From the NCBI RefSeq assembly GCF_018889995.1, contig NZ_CP076547.1:1240001-1304000 (forward strand): 64,000 nucleotides of DNA, read 5' to 3'. Positions 10,981 to 20,645 of this stretch are shown one piece after another (positions within the stretch are counted from its first letter, which is position 1; the number at the start of each line of letters is the position of its first letter). The DNA is from Subtercola sp. PAMC28395. Its GTDB lineage: Bacteria; Actinomycetota; Actinomycetes; Actinomycetales; Microbacteriaceae. A model generated the notes under the pieces. That model searched no databases and was not told the origin of the DNA. It was given only the letters and a program-made list of their open reading frames with translations. Made by a program: the position numbers and the translations under genes.

Positions 10981-11202
10981 ACGTACCTCCCGAATCGCAC
11001 GCGTCCCCTTGGCGCCAGACCTGCGTTCGAGAGTTGTGAAGTATCTACCGAACTTCGGGCCGTCCCGATTGCCCATTCAAACCCGGCACGTGGGAAACGT
11101 AATCCGCCGGAAACGTAGTTGCGATCGCGTAGCACGCGCGCGTGAGATTATGTACTTCGTGCGGTGTCACCAATTCGGGTCACGCGAGGGAAAGGCGAAA
11201 TC

Positions 11203-12663
11203 TTGGAGCTTAGAGATTACCTAAGGGTTCTTCGTAAGGGTTGGGTGATGATAGTCGTATTGGTGTTAGTTGGAGTGTCGATAGCAGCTCTCTACTCGAT
11301 TCTTGCCACCGCGAAGTACCAGGCGTCAGCCAAAGTGTTCATCTCCGTTCAGTCTGCGGGCACGATCGCGGACCTCACTCAGGGCAGCAACTTCACTCAA
11401 AATCAGGTTAAGTCGTACGCTGATGTGATCATTACACCCGCTGTTCTCCAACCAGTCATCGACAAATTGGGCCTCGACACAACGGCGGAATCCCTCGCCA
11501 AAGATGTGACTGCGTCAACATCGGCAGGAACGGTCGTTGTTGATATTGGCGTGTCAGATACGTCTGCACAACGAGCGGCGGACGTCGCAAATGCTATTGC
11601 TTCAAGCTTTGAGGCAACCGTCAGCACGCTAGTACCGTCAGACGCAAGCGGAGTGTCTCCGGTCAAAATCACCATCCTTCAGAAGGCGCTCGTCCCAGAC
11701 TCGCCGTATTCGCCGAACACAAGGCTGAATCTTTTGGTTGGCGCACTCGTAGGTGCGTTACTTGGCTTTGCCATTTCTGTTCTTAGGTTCATTCTCGATA
11801 CTCGAATTCGCAATGAACATGACGTTGAACAGGTCACGAGCGCTCCAATCCTCGGTGGTATTGCTTTTGACCCGAAGGCAGGAGAACGACCGCTAGTGGT
11901 TCAGGACGACCCACGCAGTCCACGATCGGAATCCTTTCGTACGCTCCGCACGAACCTGCAATTCCTCGTTACATCAGCTCGCCCAAAGAGCTATGTCATT
12001 ACGTCGTCTATACCTGGTGAGGGCAAGAGTACCTCTGCAGCAAACTTGGCGATCGTGACCGCATCTGCGGGGACTAAAGTCGTGGTCGTGGACGCGGACC
12101 TCAGAGCGCCAAAATTGGCCGACTACCTGGGACTCGAGGGAGGCGTTGGTTTGACCGACGTCTTAGTCGGTCGAGCTGAACTTTCCGACGTATTGCAGCC
12201 GTGGGGCACGCACCAGCTTTTCGTCCTGTCGGCCGGAAGAATTCCGCCCAACCCGAGTGAGTTGTTGGGTTCAGCGGCGATGATAAAACTTATCGAAGCC
12301 CTGGAGGCCGAATTCGATCTCGTAATTTTTGATGCCCCACCGCTTCTACCGGTCACCGATGGAGCTATTCTTGCCAAGCACACCGGTGGTGCACTTGTCG
12401 TGGTCGGTGCTGGTCGCGTGCACCGAGGGCAACTTGCCGGAGCAATCGGGGCCCTTCAGAGCGTGGGCTCCAATATTGCCGGCATAATACTGACGATGGT
12501 GCCGTCCAAGGGCCCTGATTCATATGGATATGGGCGCTACGGCTACGGTTACGGTTATGGGTACGGGGATTCGTCGAATAAGACTGACGTCTCTTCCACA
12601 ATAGGTAGTTCTCCCGTGGATGGCGGGGCCGAGAGGATGGACGCCTCTGTAGGACGGTCTTAG
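11203..12663 (+). CDS. Wzz/BY-kinase polysaccharide co-polymerase 2
   Basis: A 486-residue Wzz plus tyrosine kinase fusion. The TTG at 11203 is preferred over the GTG at 11164 because GAGGGAAAGG lies just upstream and the product then begins MELRDYLRVLRKGW, the usual N-terminus of the family. Helices at about 13-35 and 176-195 flank the external domain. Walker A GEGKST is at about 272-277, A' VVDADLRAPK at about 295-304, and Walker B is DLVIFDAPPLLPVTDG. The tail is an extreme Tyr-Gly run (GYGRYGYGYGYGYG). It is close to the copy at 36551-37975 and more distant from that at 5882. Likely works with the Wzy-like gene downstream. Confidence 0.94.
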   Translation: MELRDYLRVLRKGWVMIVVLVLVGVSIAALYSILATAKYQASAKVFISVQSAGTIADLTQGSNFTQNQVKSYADVIITPAVLQPVIDKLGLDTTAESLAKDVTASTSAGTVVVDIGVSDTSAQRAADVANAIASSFEATVSTLVPSDASGVSPVKITILQKALVPDSPYSPNTRLNLLVGALVGALLGFAISVLRFILDTRIRNEHDVEQVTSAPILGGIAFDPKAGERPLVVQDDPRSPRSESFRTLRTNLQFLVTSARPKSYVITSSIPGEGKSTSAANLAIVTASAGTKVVVVDADLRAPKLADYLGLEGGVGLTDVLVGRAELSDVLQPWGTHQLFVLSAGRIPPNPSELLGSAAMIKLIEALEAEFDLVIFDAPPLLPVTDGAILAKHTGGALVVVGAGRVHRGQLAGAIGALQSVGSNIAGIILTMVPSKGPDSYGYGRYGYGYGYGYGDSSNKTDVSSTIGSSPVDGGAERMDASVGRS

Positions 12664-12833
12664 ATCTTGCCTCCCGCGTTGTCATCCAGAGTCACCAGCG
12701 TTAACTCAATTTGGCCACTCCGCAGGACGGTTGGTTGTCACCAATCTGCGAGTATTGCTTTACGATGCTGCCAAGCTTTTTTCGCCGGCAAGCCAGAAAC
12801 CAACTGGAAACCTACTGCCTGTAATCTGCTTAC

Positions 12834-14189
12834 ATGGCACATCTGGTAATCCCCGACTCGCGTTCAATTGTGCGGGTCGTCTATTTCCTCGCTGCGGTGG
12901 CCGTCGCGGCAGTTGCTAGCGTGGCAGCAGTGAGTTCCCCGATGTTGGCAGTTGGAATACTGCTCGTAATGGTGTTCACTTTTGTATCATTTTGGCGACC
13001 GCAATTCGGAATTGCGCTTTGGCTGGTGGCGACCGTGTTCATTCCCTCTTGGACTGTCCTCGCTAGCGTAGGCACGCAGATCCAGCCCTATTACCTTGCA
13101 GTGCCGGTCGTAATTGGCCTTACGCTTCGCCGAATTCACGGCCGCATCAGCCACGGCCGGGTCTTTAGTCTGTCATTTGTCGACCTGAGCGTCGTTACGG
13201 GTGTCGTACTAGTGATGTTCTACGAGTCGATATTCCAACAGGCAAGCTTTCTTTCAACGAATGTTTTGTTCACTCTCTTTCTTGGGTACGTCATTGGCCG
13301 TCTTTCTGAGCCAGTCCAGCACAACGTGTTTGCGGTTCTAATGATCATTGTCGCAATATGGGGGATCCTTGAGTTCGGACTTTCGTGGCACGCGTTCGTC
13401 GACTGGCAAGCCACGGGAGGTGGCATTGGGCCAGCGTTGCAAGAACGAGGCGGATTCACGAGATCAGAAGCGACTTTAGGGCATGCCATTGCATATGGCG
13501 CTTGCTTAGCAGCCGCGATACCGTTTGTGCGTAGTTTCAAGCGAGCTGCAGTTCTTCAGGTAATTTTGTGTGCTGGCGTACTTGTCTCCTTCAGCCGAGG
13601 ACCAATCCTCGCGGTCGTCTTCACATTTGCTTTGATGGTTTTCGTAGAACGTTCGAGCAAGCGCCGACTGACGTCTATTGTCTTCCTGATCGCGGGTCTT
13701 ACACTTGTCTACTTCGTGTTTACGTTCCTCTATAACGGCAGTGGGCAAAGTGAAGTTCAGGCCTCGAGCAGCTACCGCGACAACGCTGTCGCGTCCTCGA
13801 TCCAATTCACCAATGTCATTGGCCCTGCTGATGGACTTCAGCTGAACGCAGACGGGCGGTACGAAACAAACGGGGTCGACATTATCGACAGTGCTCCCCT
13901 GAGGCTCGCGCTCGACTTTGGCTGGCTTGTAACGGTGCTCCTACTCATGCCCGCCGTTGCCGCGATTGTCGCCGTACTTCGTAGGAGGGCTGGGCCCGCC
14001 ACAGTGGCCCTGGCCGCACAGGTGCCAGTTCTGCTCGTCACCTCATTTATAACCCAATGGCAAGTCATATTCTTTTTCATTGCGGGGCTAGCGATCAACG
14101 AGATGGTTGCATCGCGCAGAGGCAAGTCGGTGGGTCGTGATATCGACGTGAACACGGTAGATACAGCACTCATCCGAGTATCGAAATGA
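12834..14189 (+). CDS. Wzy-like O-antigen/polysaccharide polymerase
   Basis: A 451-residue protein with about 10-12 hydrophobic helices throughout and a large external loop at about 300-350. The segment VLVSFSRGPILAVVFTF matches the conserved Wzy_C/RfaL-type motif (S-x-S-R-G). By family it joins lipid-linked repeat units in the outer leaflet of the membrane. Wzy proteins are very divergent, so assignment rests on topology, this motif and position beside a Wzz/BY-kinase. No ribosome site is clear at the ATG 12834. GC content is low for the window. Confidence 0.82.
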   Translation: MAHLVIPDSRSIVRVVYFLAAVAVAAVASVAAVSSPMLAVGILLVMVFTFVSFWRPQFGIALWLVATVFIPSWTVLASVGTQIQPYYLAVPVVIGLTLRRIHGRISHGRVFSLSFVDLSVVTGVVLVMFYESIFQQASFLSTNVLFTLFLGYVIGRLSEPVQHNVFAVLMIIVAIWGILEFGLSWHAFVDWQATGGGIGPALQERGGFTRSEATLGHAIAYGACLAAAIPFVRSFKRAAVLQVILCAGVLVSFSRGPILAVVFTFALMVFVERSSKRRLTSIVFLIAGLTLVYFVFTFLYNGSGQSEVQASSSYRDNAVASSIQFTNVIGPADGLQLNADGRYETNGVDIIDSAPLRLALDFGWLVTVLLLMPAVAAIVAVLRRRAGPATVALAAQVPVLLVTSFITQWQVIFFFIAGLAINEMVASRRGKSVGRDIDVNTVDTALIRVSK

Positions 14190-14270
14190 TGCTTGGTACA
14201 CATCAGTAGTAGTTCAAGTAGCCTCTTATTCTGACGATCGACACTTTCCGACGGCCGGCACTACACGCGT

Positions 14271-14615
14271 CTAGTCCTCGAGCGCGAGCCCTTGATCGGA
14301 ACCAGACTCCGCAGCGTATTCGACGAAACCAGAATGAATTAGAAGCGCAATGTACGCTTCAATGTCGCTGCGAATCTCAGATGGGTCGAGACAACAGCGA
14401 CGTGCCATGAACTCAGTGATTTTGTAAGTTGAGATCTGTCGATCAAGTAGTCGCCAGATTTCGGCCCCAGATTCTGTAAGCACGACCGGAAATGTTGTTG
14501 CCGATGCTGGAAGCTTTAGTAGAGCAATTCGGTCACCGCTGTCCGTCCAGGCCACGGAGTCACTGCGCAACAGGACCTTTGCGGGCTGGGAGATGTGAGA
14601 AAGCAATGGAGTCAC
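14271..14615 (-). CDS. PqqD-like small protein
   Basis: About 114 residues if started at GTG 14615; the frame is open further up to 14756, but that part overlaps the divergent gene and has no homologous look. The core RIALLKLPASATTFPVVLTE, then SGAEIWRLLD, ISTYKITEFMAR and a final helix ending HSGFVEY, is the PqqD fold, a peptide-binding winged helix. In other systems PqqD-like proteins carry a peptide to a modifying enzyme; members also occur in polysaccharide loci beside HprK-like kinases and nucleotidyltransferases. Here it is divergent from exactly such a nucleotidyltransferase, and a second PqqD-like domain is fused to an HprK-like kinase at 47155. Confidence 0.75.
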   Translation of the reverse strand: MTPLLSHISQPAKVLLRSDSVAWTDSGDRIALLKLPASATTFPVVLTESGAEIWRLLDRQISTYKITEFMARRCCLDPSEIRSDIEAYIALLIHSGFVEYAAESGSDQGLALED

Positions 14616-14705
14616 CTTACTTGTGCCGTTAACATGGAATTCTAGTGAAAGATTGCTGCCTACTTCAGGGTGGTGGCTTGAATAACTTGTGTCTGGGGTT
14701 TTTCT

Positions 14706-15641
14706 GTGACAAGTGTGACGGTGCTGAGGCGGGGCGAGGCGGTTCTCCTCGCGCACGCGCTTGTTGCGAATGTTGCGGAAAGCACTGGAGTTAGGTATCT
14801 CTTCGTTAAAGGGCCAACGCTTAATGAGATGGACCTCAGGCCGGCACGTTCTTCGTCAGATGTAGACGTGTTGGTTGACCCTAGGAATCGCGATCAGTTG
14901 GTTGCGTCTTTGAAGTCACTGGGATGGTCGGAACGGGACACAGACCACGTCGCCCGAATTCTTCCCATGCATGCCGTGCATCTGATTCACGAAAATTGGC
15001 CCTGTGACATCGACGTACATTTTCAATTTCCTGGGTGTTTTGGTGAAGATTTAGCAGTATTTAATGAATTGTGGCGTTTGCGAACATCGGTTCAGATTGC
15101 TGGACGACGTGTCAGCGCGCCAAATAGGGTCGGAAGTGCGCTCATCGCATCATTGCACGCGCTTAGGGATCCTCGAGTAGATCGTAATTCTCGGGAGCTG
15201 GAATACCTTGAGGAAAAGGTTCGTTCCGACTTTACGATCGCCGAAATCGACGCCATTCTCGTCTTGGCCACTAATCTGCGTAGCCTGGAATCGAGCGCGC
15301 CATTCCTTCGGAAGATTGGACTAGGTGCTCGCATCAAGCAAGATCTCAATGCGTCGGAGAGACGCCTGTGGGCGATGCGAATATCAGATGATTCGCGAAG
15401 CCTGGGATGGTTGCTTCAGATTCGAAATGCTCCGTGGAACCGGAAGCTGCGCGTCAGTATCAACGCGCTAAACCCACCGTCTGATGTACTTCGGAGAGAG
15501 CACCCAGAGAGCGTCGCGCGATCCATGCTGAGCCTAAGGATGAATCGCCTCTTGCACGGCATCCGTGCGCTTCCAAAGGCCCTCGTGGCGTATTGGATAT
15601 ACATGCGCGAAGCGCATCGGAGGCTCGACGGAGATCGCTGA
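14706..15641 (+). CDS. Nucleotidyltransferase-fold protein (NTP_transf_5 type)
   Basis: A 311-residue protein of the uncharacterised nucleotidyltransferase family PF14907. The active-site pattern is visible: GPTLNEMDLRPARSSSDVDV gives the S-x-D-x-D metal ligands, and a third acidic strand DIDVHFQF follows. The C-terminal half is helical and Arg-rich. Family members lie in capsule loci next to PqqD-like and HprK-like genes; their substrate is not established. It starts at GTG 14706, or at a nearby GTG, and its 5' end faces the PqqD gene. Confidence 0.78.
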   Translation: MTSVTVLRRGEAVLLAHALVANVAESTGVRYLFVKGPTLNEMDLRPARSSSDVDVLVDPRNRDQLVASLKSLGWSERDTDHVARILPMHAVHLIHENWPCDIDVHFQFPGCFGEDLAVFNELWRLRTSVQIAGRRVSAPNRVGSALIASLHALRDPRVDRNSRELEYLEEKVRSDFTIAEIDAILVLATNLRSLESSAPFLRKIGLGARIKQDLNASERRLWAMRISDDSRSLGWLLQIRNAPWNRKLRVSINALNPPSDVLRREHPESVARSMLSLRMNRLLHGIRALPKALVAYWIYMREAHRRLDGDR

Positions 15642-15719
15642 CGCGAGCTTTGAATATTCCCGGTTGGCGCTGCCAGACCGTCCTGCGTCATAGATGCCCG
15701 CGAATCGGGCCTTCTATTC

Positions 15720-16841
15720 CTAACTCGGAGTGATTAGTTGTATGTCGTCGCTCAGAGGCGGGCGCGAAAACGTGTCACGGAATTGGTTTTGGACGTAATT
15801 TTCGAGAACCGTCCCGGTGTCATCAAGGTTGCGGAGGTTGCGGTTCGGGCGGTTCATACGAAGGCCCAATATCGCTTTTGTTATGGCGCCAGAGTCGCCC
15901 GACGGAACCAGTTCTAGCGCACCGCCGACCACGTCTTTGATCTCGGTGAGTGCCGGGCTGTCGCGAGTTAGGACAGTCTTGCCCATGTAGAGGCCCTGCC
16001 AAACCTTGTTTGCCACTACCTCGCGCGCCTTTTCGGAGGATCCGAATATACCGATGATGACATCGGCGAAACTCATGTACTCGGCGAGCGTAGCAGTCGA
16101 CACAGGGTCGACGAATGTCAATATGTGGCTAAGACCAAGTTCGGCTCCCTGGCGTTCAATATCTGCTCGGAGCGGGCCGTCGCCGATAAGAGTGACATGG
16201 ATCGGCGCGTCCTTCAGGGGTACGAGCGCAGAGACGAAGTTGGGTAGACCGTGGAGGGCAAGAAAGCTCCCATAATAGAGAATTTGAGTGGTGTTGCTGT
16301 CGCTGGCAGCCTTCGTTTCTGAAGATCTGGCCCGAGCCCAGGCCGGAGCCCCGACAGGCAAAGCTAGAAATGGGCGTTGGTCTTTGGCAATTTTCGAGAA
16401 CCTTGAGGCTCGGACAGGCGTGTCCGTGAAGCAGTAGTCGGCGCTCAAAATCGCGCCGTGATCAATGGCACTCAGAATTTTGGCCCGCAAAGAATGCGGT
16501 TGGGTGGTTCCGGCGTCGCCCACTTCCGTTTCATGCAAACCGACGAAGAAGTCAACGATGTGCACGGCCCTGGCGCGTCTTGCAGCTATCCACGAAAACA
16601 GAAAGTAGTTGAGACTGAATTCGCTGAGAATTACAACATCGAAGTCGCGTGAGCATGTGATCGAGGCTTTGATCTGCGACCAATATCGTCTGGAGCGGCC
16701 TCCAGAAGCTGGAGCGCGGACGATGGTCACCGATGAGTTTGTCTGGGTCTCCAAAAAATTGCGAATTCGTTCATTTCGCGGATAACTCGAATCCCGAACA
16801 CCGAAATACAGGATCCGAGTTTGCGTGCCGGCCGATTGCAT
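15720..16841 (-). CDS. GT4-like glycosyltransferase
   Basis: A 373-residue GT-B glycosyltransferase. The ATG at 16841 is chosen because GGAGGA lies six bases upstream; the longer frame to 16928 adds an implausible Cys/Lys-rich stretch. The N-terminal Rossmann half begins TRILYFGVRDSSYPRNERI; the C-terminal half has TQILYYGSFLALHGLPNFV, a VTLIGDGPLRADIE nucleotide-binding strand, FADVIIGIFGSSEKAREVV and a final ALTEIKD segment. It is transcribed against its neighbours, divergently from the gene at 17284 across a 440-base gap. Sugar specificity unknown. Confidence 0.86.
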   Translation of the reverse strand: MQSAGTQTRILYFGVRDSSYPRNERIRNFLETQTNSSVTIVRAPASGGRSRRYWSQIKASITCSRDFDVVILSEFSLNYFLFSWIAARRARAVHIVDFFVGLHETEVGDAGTTQPHSLRAKILSAIDHGAILSADYCFTDTPVRASRFSKIAKDQRPFLALPVGAPAWARARSSETKAASDSNTTQILYYGSFLALHGLPNFVSALVPLKDAPIHVTLIGDGPLRADIERQGAELGLSHILTFVDPVSTATLAEYMSFADVIIGIFGSSEKAREVVANKVWQGLYMGKTVLTRDSPALTEIKDVVGGALELVPSGDSGAITKAILGLRMNRPNRNLRNLDDTGTVLENYVQNQFRDTFSRPPLSDDIQLITPS

Positions 16842-17283
16842 ATCGAGTCCTCCAAGGGGATTGCTGGTTGATTCCTTGCGACATTTCTTGCGACACGCAT
16901 TCATTAATTCAATCAGACCGCAATCCAATTTAATCTTTGCTTAGTGGAGCCTATCGATTCTCACATTCCTGTTCCCACACTCAGGTAGGCGAAATCATGG
17001 TGCAAATGTGGCCAACGCACTCAGACCTGCCATTAAGATCAGCACGCTGATCCCGGATCATCAATTCACGAACATATCGCGATGGGCGAACGTTTCCAAC
17101 TGGGGGTATGGTAACCGCCGAGTTCATCAACACGTGTCAGAATGAATTCGGGCTTTTGGCCCGAACAATCATCAATTCGATGAAGTTGCTTGGGGGGGGC
17201 TTGGTTCAAACACACTTTACTTGGACGCGTGCTGAAGAGGGTTTGCTCTCTAGGGCCACGGCTCCCAGTTCTCCGGAGTTACG
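16842..17283. other. Divergent promoter region without a convincing gene
   Basis: About 440 bases between two divergent glycosyltransferase genes. It is AT-richer than the flanks and contains CTGGGGGTATGG (17100-17111), half of the C4N4G5TA motif seen elsewhere. A 62-codon frame at 17108-17296 has no family look and no ribosome site and was not accepted. Confidence 0.5.
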
Positions 17284-18297
17284 TTGGACACGGTAATGAA
17301 TGCCGTCGCGTGGGCGCTGCCACCCGGCTCGAAAACCCAAACTCGACCGGCTAAACTGGTTGACCAGCTCGTGAGACTCGGAGTGGTTTCAGCAAGCTCG
17401 CGCTATTACTTTCATGGCCGCGCCAAGTCATCCGGCATCTCAGTCAATGCAGGGAGCGTCTATCCGAGAGTGCCTGCGGGTGATACGCCCACAGCAGTCT
17501 TCTCGCCGGTGTTCCAAGCACGCGCGAATGCTTCGCGTTTGTGGTCGGACTTCTACGACGACTGGTCGCTCGCGCCGGATATCAATCTTGCGCATCGCGC
17601 CTTGAGTGCGAGGACCTACCGCGAAGCCCGCAAAGCTAAAGAACGATCCGGCCTGATGACCTGCAACTCGAAATACATGCAAGCTAAGTTGCGTCTTGAA
17701 GATCGCTTTCTCGTTCCCAATGGGGTTGATCAATCTTTGGCAAGAGTCGAACATCATGGTGATTCTGCCCGGCGACTTATCGTCCTGGGGCACTTTTTCA
17801 GCGGGCGGACGGATTTCGAACTTCTCGAGAAGATCAGTCGTGAGGGACGTTTCGATCAAATCGTTATAGGATCTCCGGGTTCTTCTAAGGAGATGGGGGC
17901 GGTGATTTCATCAATCCGAACGCAAACGACATCCGAATTGATACTTCGAGACTGGTTAGAACTTGAAGGTGCATCGCAATATCTCGGGCCCCGCACGGTC
18001 GCCCTTATCCCGCATGTGGTGAGTGACTATACGTTGAGTCAAGATCTCATGAAGGCATATCAATACCAGGCCCTCGGAATCAGAGTCATGTGCCCTCGAC
18101 TACTTTGGCCCAGCGGACTAGACCTCGAAAACGTACTGCTCCTCGATATCGGTGTGGGCACGGATGCAGTGCGTGAATGGGTCGACAGTCCTGAACCAAC
18201 GGATCTAGCTCGGAGCCAATTCGTGGACGCCAATTCATGGGAAATTCGAGCCAGGCAGGTAGTTGGTTTGATGGGTCAATTGAATAATGACAACTGA
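17284..18297 (+). CDS. Probable glycosyltransferase (GT-B-like)
   Basis: A 337-residue soluble protein. An N-terminal half with VSASSRYYFHG and DFYDDWSLAPDIN, a middle SGLMTCNSKYMQAKL and FLVPNGVDQSL, then a second Rossmann-like half (RRLIVLGHFFSGRTDFELL, ending VALIPHVVSDYTLSQDLMK and ALGIRVMCPRLLWP). FLVPNGVD and the late acidic segment are typical of GT-B enzymes such as GumK-like or GT4 transferases, but no single family is certain. Its last bases overlap the following GT2 gene by 11 bases, so the two are co-translated. Confidence 0.72.
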   Translation: MDTVMNAVAWALPPGSKTQTRPAKLVDQLVRLGVVSASSRYYFHGRAKSSGISVNAGSVYPRVPAGDTPTAVFSPVFQARANASRLWSDFYDDWSLAPDINLAHRALSARTYREARKAKERSGLMTCNSKYMQAKLRLEDRFLVPNGVDQSLARVEHHGDSARRLIVLGHFFSGRTDFELLEKISREGRFDQIVIGSPGSSKEMGAVISSIRTQTTSELILRDWLELEGASQYLGPRTVALIPHVVSDYTLSQDLMKAYQYQALGIRVMCPRLLWPSGLDLENVLLLDIGVGTDAVREWVDSPEPTDLARSQFVDANSWEIRARQVVGLMGQLNNDN

Positions 18298-19234
18298 CAT
18301 CAGCATGGTCTTGTTCAGGCCGGGACGCGAAGACATCGTCGGAACTTTTAGGGCCTTAGGTGGAGTTAGATCCGAGTTCGCCACACTCAGATTGCTTGTT
18401 TCGGGCAATGAAGAACAGCGTCAGACCGTTGAGAACCTGGTAAGAGAAAGTGACCTTACTGATCGCGTGCACCTGACTCACAGGTTCGACAATCTCGGGT
18501 TTGCCTCGGGACACAATTTGTTGCTCCGCAACGCCTTCAGCGCCGGAGCAAAATCCGTCCTCGTCCTCAACCCGGACACGACCATCAAGCGCGGGGCGAT
18601 CACCCGGTTGCTTAGCTACGTTCGCGAAGACGCGCGCTGCGCGCTGTATGGGCCAACTCTCGAACGAATCGACCCAGACTCCATACCTCGCTCGGAGAAA
18701 ATTACAGACACTTTGGGTGTGATGTGGACGAAGACGGGTCGGCATCTTGACATTGGGCAGGGTGAAGCGTGGAACATCACCGAAGGGCGGATCGTCGAAA
18801 GGTCAGGTGTCAGTGGAGCGTGTCTCCTCGTCACTCCGTGCGCTTACGATGAGATCGTTTCACGCACAGGTTGGTTTTTCGATGATCTTTTTCTTGCGTA
18901 TCGGGAAGATGCAGAGCTTGGAATTCGGGCAGGACTTGCCGGGATTACTTCCCGCGTGGTGGCGATGGAAGGCTTTGGACATGTTCGTTCTGTGCGGGGT
19001 GCGACTAGGGGAAAAGAAATTCCTGACCTGCTCGGAGTGCGAAATCGCTTCTTGATTCTGTTTCGTCTTCGAACTGACCGACCTGGGAACCTACCTTTGT
19101 CCATTTTGCGTGACGCCACGGTGATCCTCGCCGCCGCGCTGGTTGAGCGATCAAGTTGGTCGGGAGTAAAGTCGGCCTTTGCAATTCGACGGTTTGCGAC
19201 CAATACCCGAACTCGGTTGCGCCTACAACCCTGA
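18287..19234 (+). CDS. GT2 family glycosyltransferase (rhamnosyltransferase-like)
   Basis: A 315-residue GT-A enzyme. The RfbF/WbbL-like hallmarks are present: NLGFASGHNLLL (about 66-77), the metal-binding VLVLNPDTTI (the D-x-D equivalent), the SGVSGACLLVTP strand and FFDDLFLAYREDAELGIRAG, with the catalytic-base ED. A helical C-terminus could touch the membrane. Several close relatives transfer rhamnose from dTDP-rhamnose, which the rml genes at 31.5-34.8 kb would supply; that specificity is inference. Overlaps the upstream gene. Confidence 0.9.
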   Translation: MTTDISMVLFRPGREDIVGTFRALGGVRSEFATLRLLVSGNEEQRQTVENLVRESDLTDRVHLTHRFDNLGFASGHNLLLRNAFSAGAKSVLVLNPDTTIKRGAITRLLSYVREDARCALYGPTLERIDPDSIPRSEKITDTLGVMWTKTGRHLDIGQGEAWNITEGRIVERSGVSGACLLVTPCAYDEIVSRTGWFFDDLFLAYREDAELGIRAGLAGITSRVVAMEGFGHVRSVRGATRGKEIPDLLGVRNRFLILFRLRTDRPGNLPLSILRDATVILAAALVERSSWSGVKSAFAIRRFATNTRTRLRLQP

Positions 19235-19354
19235 GTCTTTCGGTCTTTGCTGGAGGCGATAGTATCGAAGAACCGAATCGTGCAGCGTCGCCCGCGGGTA
19301 CAGATAGTTCATAGGAATTGTCGTTCTTGACATGGTGGAGTTGGGGTTCAAGGT

Positions 19355-20623
19355 GTGGCGTCGATGACGGTTCTCGGAAAAGTTCAGGCTGGATTGAATC
19401 GGAAACGATATCTTCAGCGGTCTGCTGAACTCTCACAGCGAACCGTCGAACATATGCCGAAGGCACTGAGGTATCAAGGCCTCCACGCTGAATCACTCTC
19501 GCTCGTTGGTTTGTTGTCAGTCGCCGAACCTTCAGTGAATTTGCTTCTCCCTGAATTGCGCCGCGATGGCCTTTTTGCGGGTATAAAGACAGCGCTCGAG
19601 GTTGGGGTCGCGGTGGCATTGTCGAGAGGCGTCAAGCTGCGCCTTGTCGTGATGAATGCGCCGCCGTCGAAATCTGATATTGAGTACCTATGTGGCAAGC
19701 TGGCTGCCGAATTTGGCATCTCGATATCGCGTATCGAGGTCGTGCCCATTCACGAAATGAAGAATTCAGGTTTCTCCGAGAGCGATGTGTGGATTGCGAC
19801 GTACTGGACCACTGCGCATGCCTTGGATGTCGCCGCCAGACTGCAGCTTATTGACCGACGCAGAGTCATTTATCTCATTCAAGATTATGAGCCGCTCTTC
19901 CTACCAGCTTCGACGGATTCCGCGCTCGCTTCGGCCACATATCACGCTGGCTTCGTCTCCCTGGTGAATTCTACGCCGCTCCGAGCTTTCCTCAAGGAGC
20001 GGGAGTCTTTGCAGGTAGATGCCGCACGTACGTTCGCTCCACGGTTGGATCATAAGTTGTTGGAGAAGGCGGCGCTCGAGCGAGAGAGTATGTCGGGCTC
20101 ACTACGGATTCTATTTTATGGAAGGCCATCGAAGCCTCGAAACATGTTCAACTTGGGCGTCTCGGCCCTTCGATCTGTAGCGCCAGAACTAGTGAAATCG
20201 GGTTGTCACGTCACGTTCAGATCGATTGGGGAAACGCATCGCGACATTGAACTATCTGACGGCGCTGTGCTTCGATCGGTAGGCAAGGTGAGCTGGGGTG
20301 AGTACTTCAAGGTTCTAGCGTCGGCGGATGTCCTTCTGTCATTGCAAGCTAGTCCCCACCCATCCCATCCGCCATTGGACGCGGTCGCCAGCGGCGGTCG
20401 ATCAGTTACAAATGAAGTAGCGGGTACCCGAGCCCATTTGCATCCAAGATTGTTCGCGGTCAACCCGGATCCCGATGAGCTATGCGGGGCTATTCTCGAG
20501 GCAAGATCGCAGCATGAAGCTGATCGAAGGGCGTCCGGCTTCGACGACGCGTTCATGTCTTCGTTGGGCGTGAATTTCGATAGTGCAATCGCGTCAACCG
20601 TTGACCAAATCGGTGCGTCTTGA
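19355..20623 (+). CDS. WsaF-like rhamnosyltransferase
   Basis: A 422-residue GT-B protein. The N-terminal domain holds VIYLIQDYEPLFLPASTDSA and ATYHAGFVSLVNSTPL, which match the WsaF family (Geobacillus S-layer glycan beta-1,2-rhamnosyltransferase; QDYEP and TY segments). The C-terminal domain has RILFYGRPSKPRNMFNLGV and DVLLSLQASPHPSHPPLDAV for donor binding. Family membership again points to dTDP-rhamnose as donor. Ends just before the flippase gene, 22 bases upstream of its chosen start. Confidence 0.82.
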   Translation: MASMTVLGKVQAGLNRKRYLQRSAELSQRTVEHMPKALRYQGLHAESLSLVGLLSVAEPSVNLLLPELRRDGLFAGIKTALEVGVAVALSRGVKLRLVVMNAPPSKSDIEYLCGKLAAEFGISISRIEVVPIHEMKNSGFSESDVWIATYWTTAHALDVAARLQLIDRRRVIYLIQDYEPLFLPASTDSALASATYHAGFVSLVNSTPLRAFLKERESLQVDAARTFAPRLDHKLLEKAALERESMSGSLRILFYGRPSKPRNMFNLGVSALRSVAPELVKSGCHVTFRSIGETHRDIELSDGAVLRSVGKVSWGEYFKVLASADVLLSLQASPHPSHPPLDAVASGGRSVTNEVAGTRAHLHPRLFAVNPDPDELCGAILEARSQHEADRRASGFDDAFMSSLGVNFDSAIASTVDQIGAS

Positions 20624-20645
20624 ACGCGTTGGCCGAGAAAGTCGC

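Noticed and set aside
17108..17296. 62-codon ORF between divergent glycosyltransferases
   Set aside because: No ribosome site, no recognisable motif, overlaps the next gene's start.
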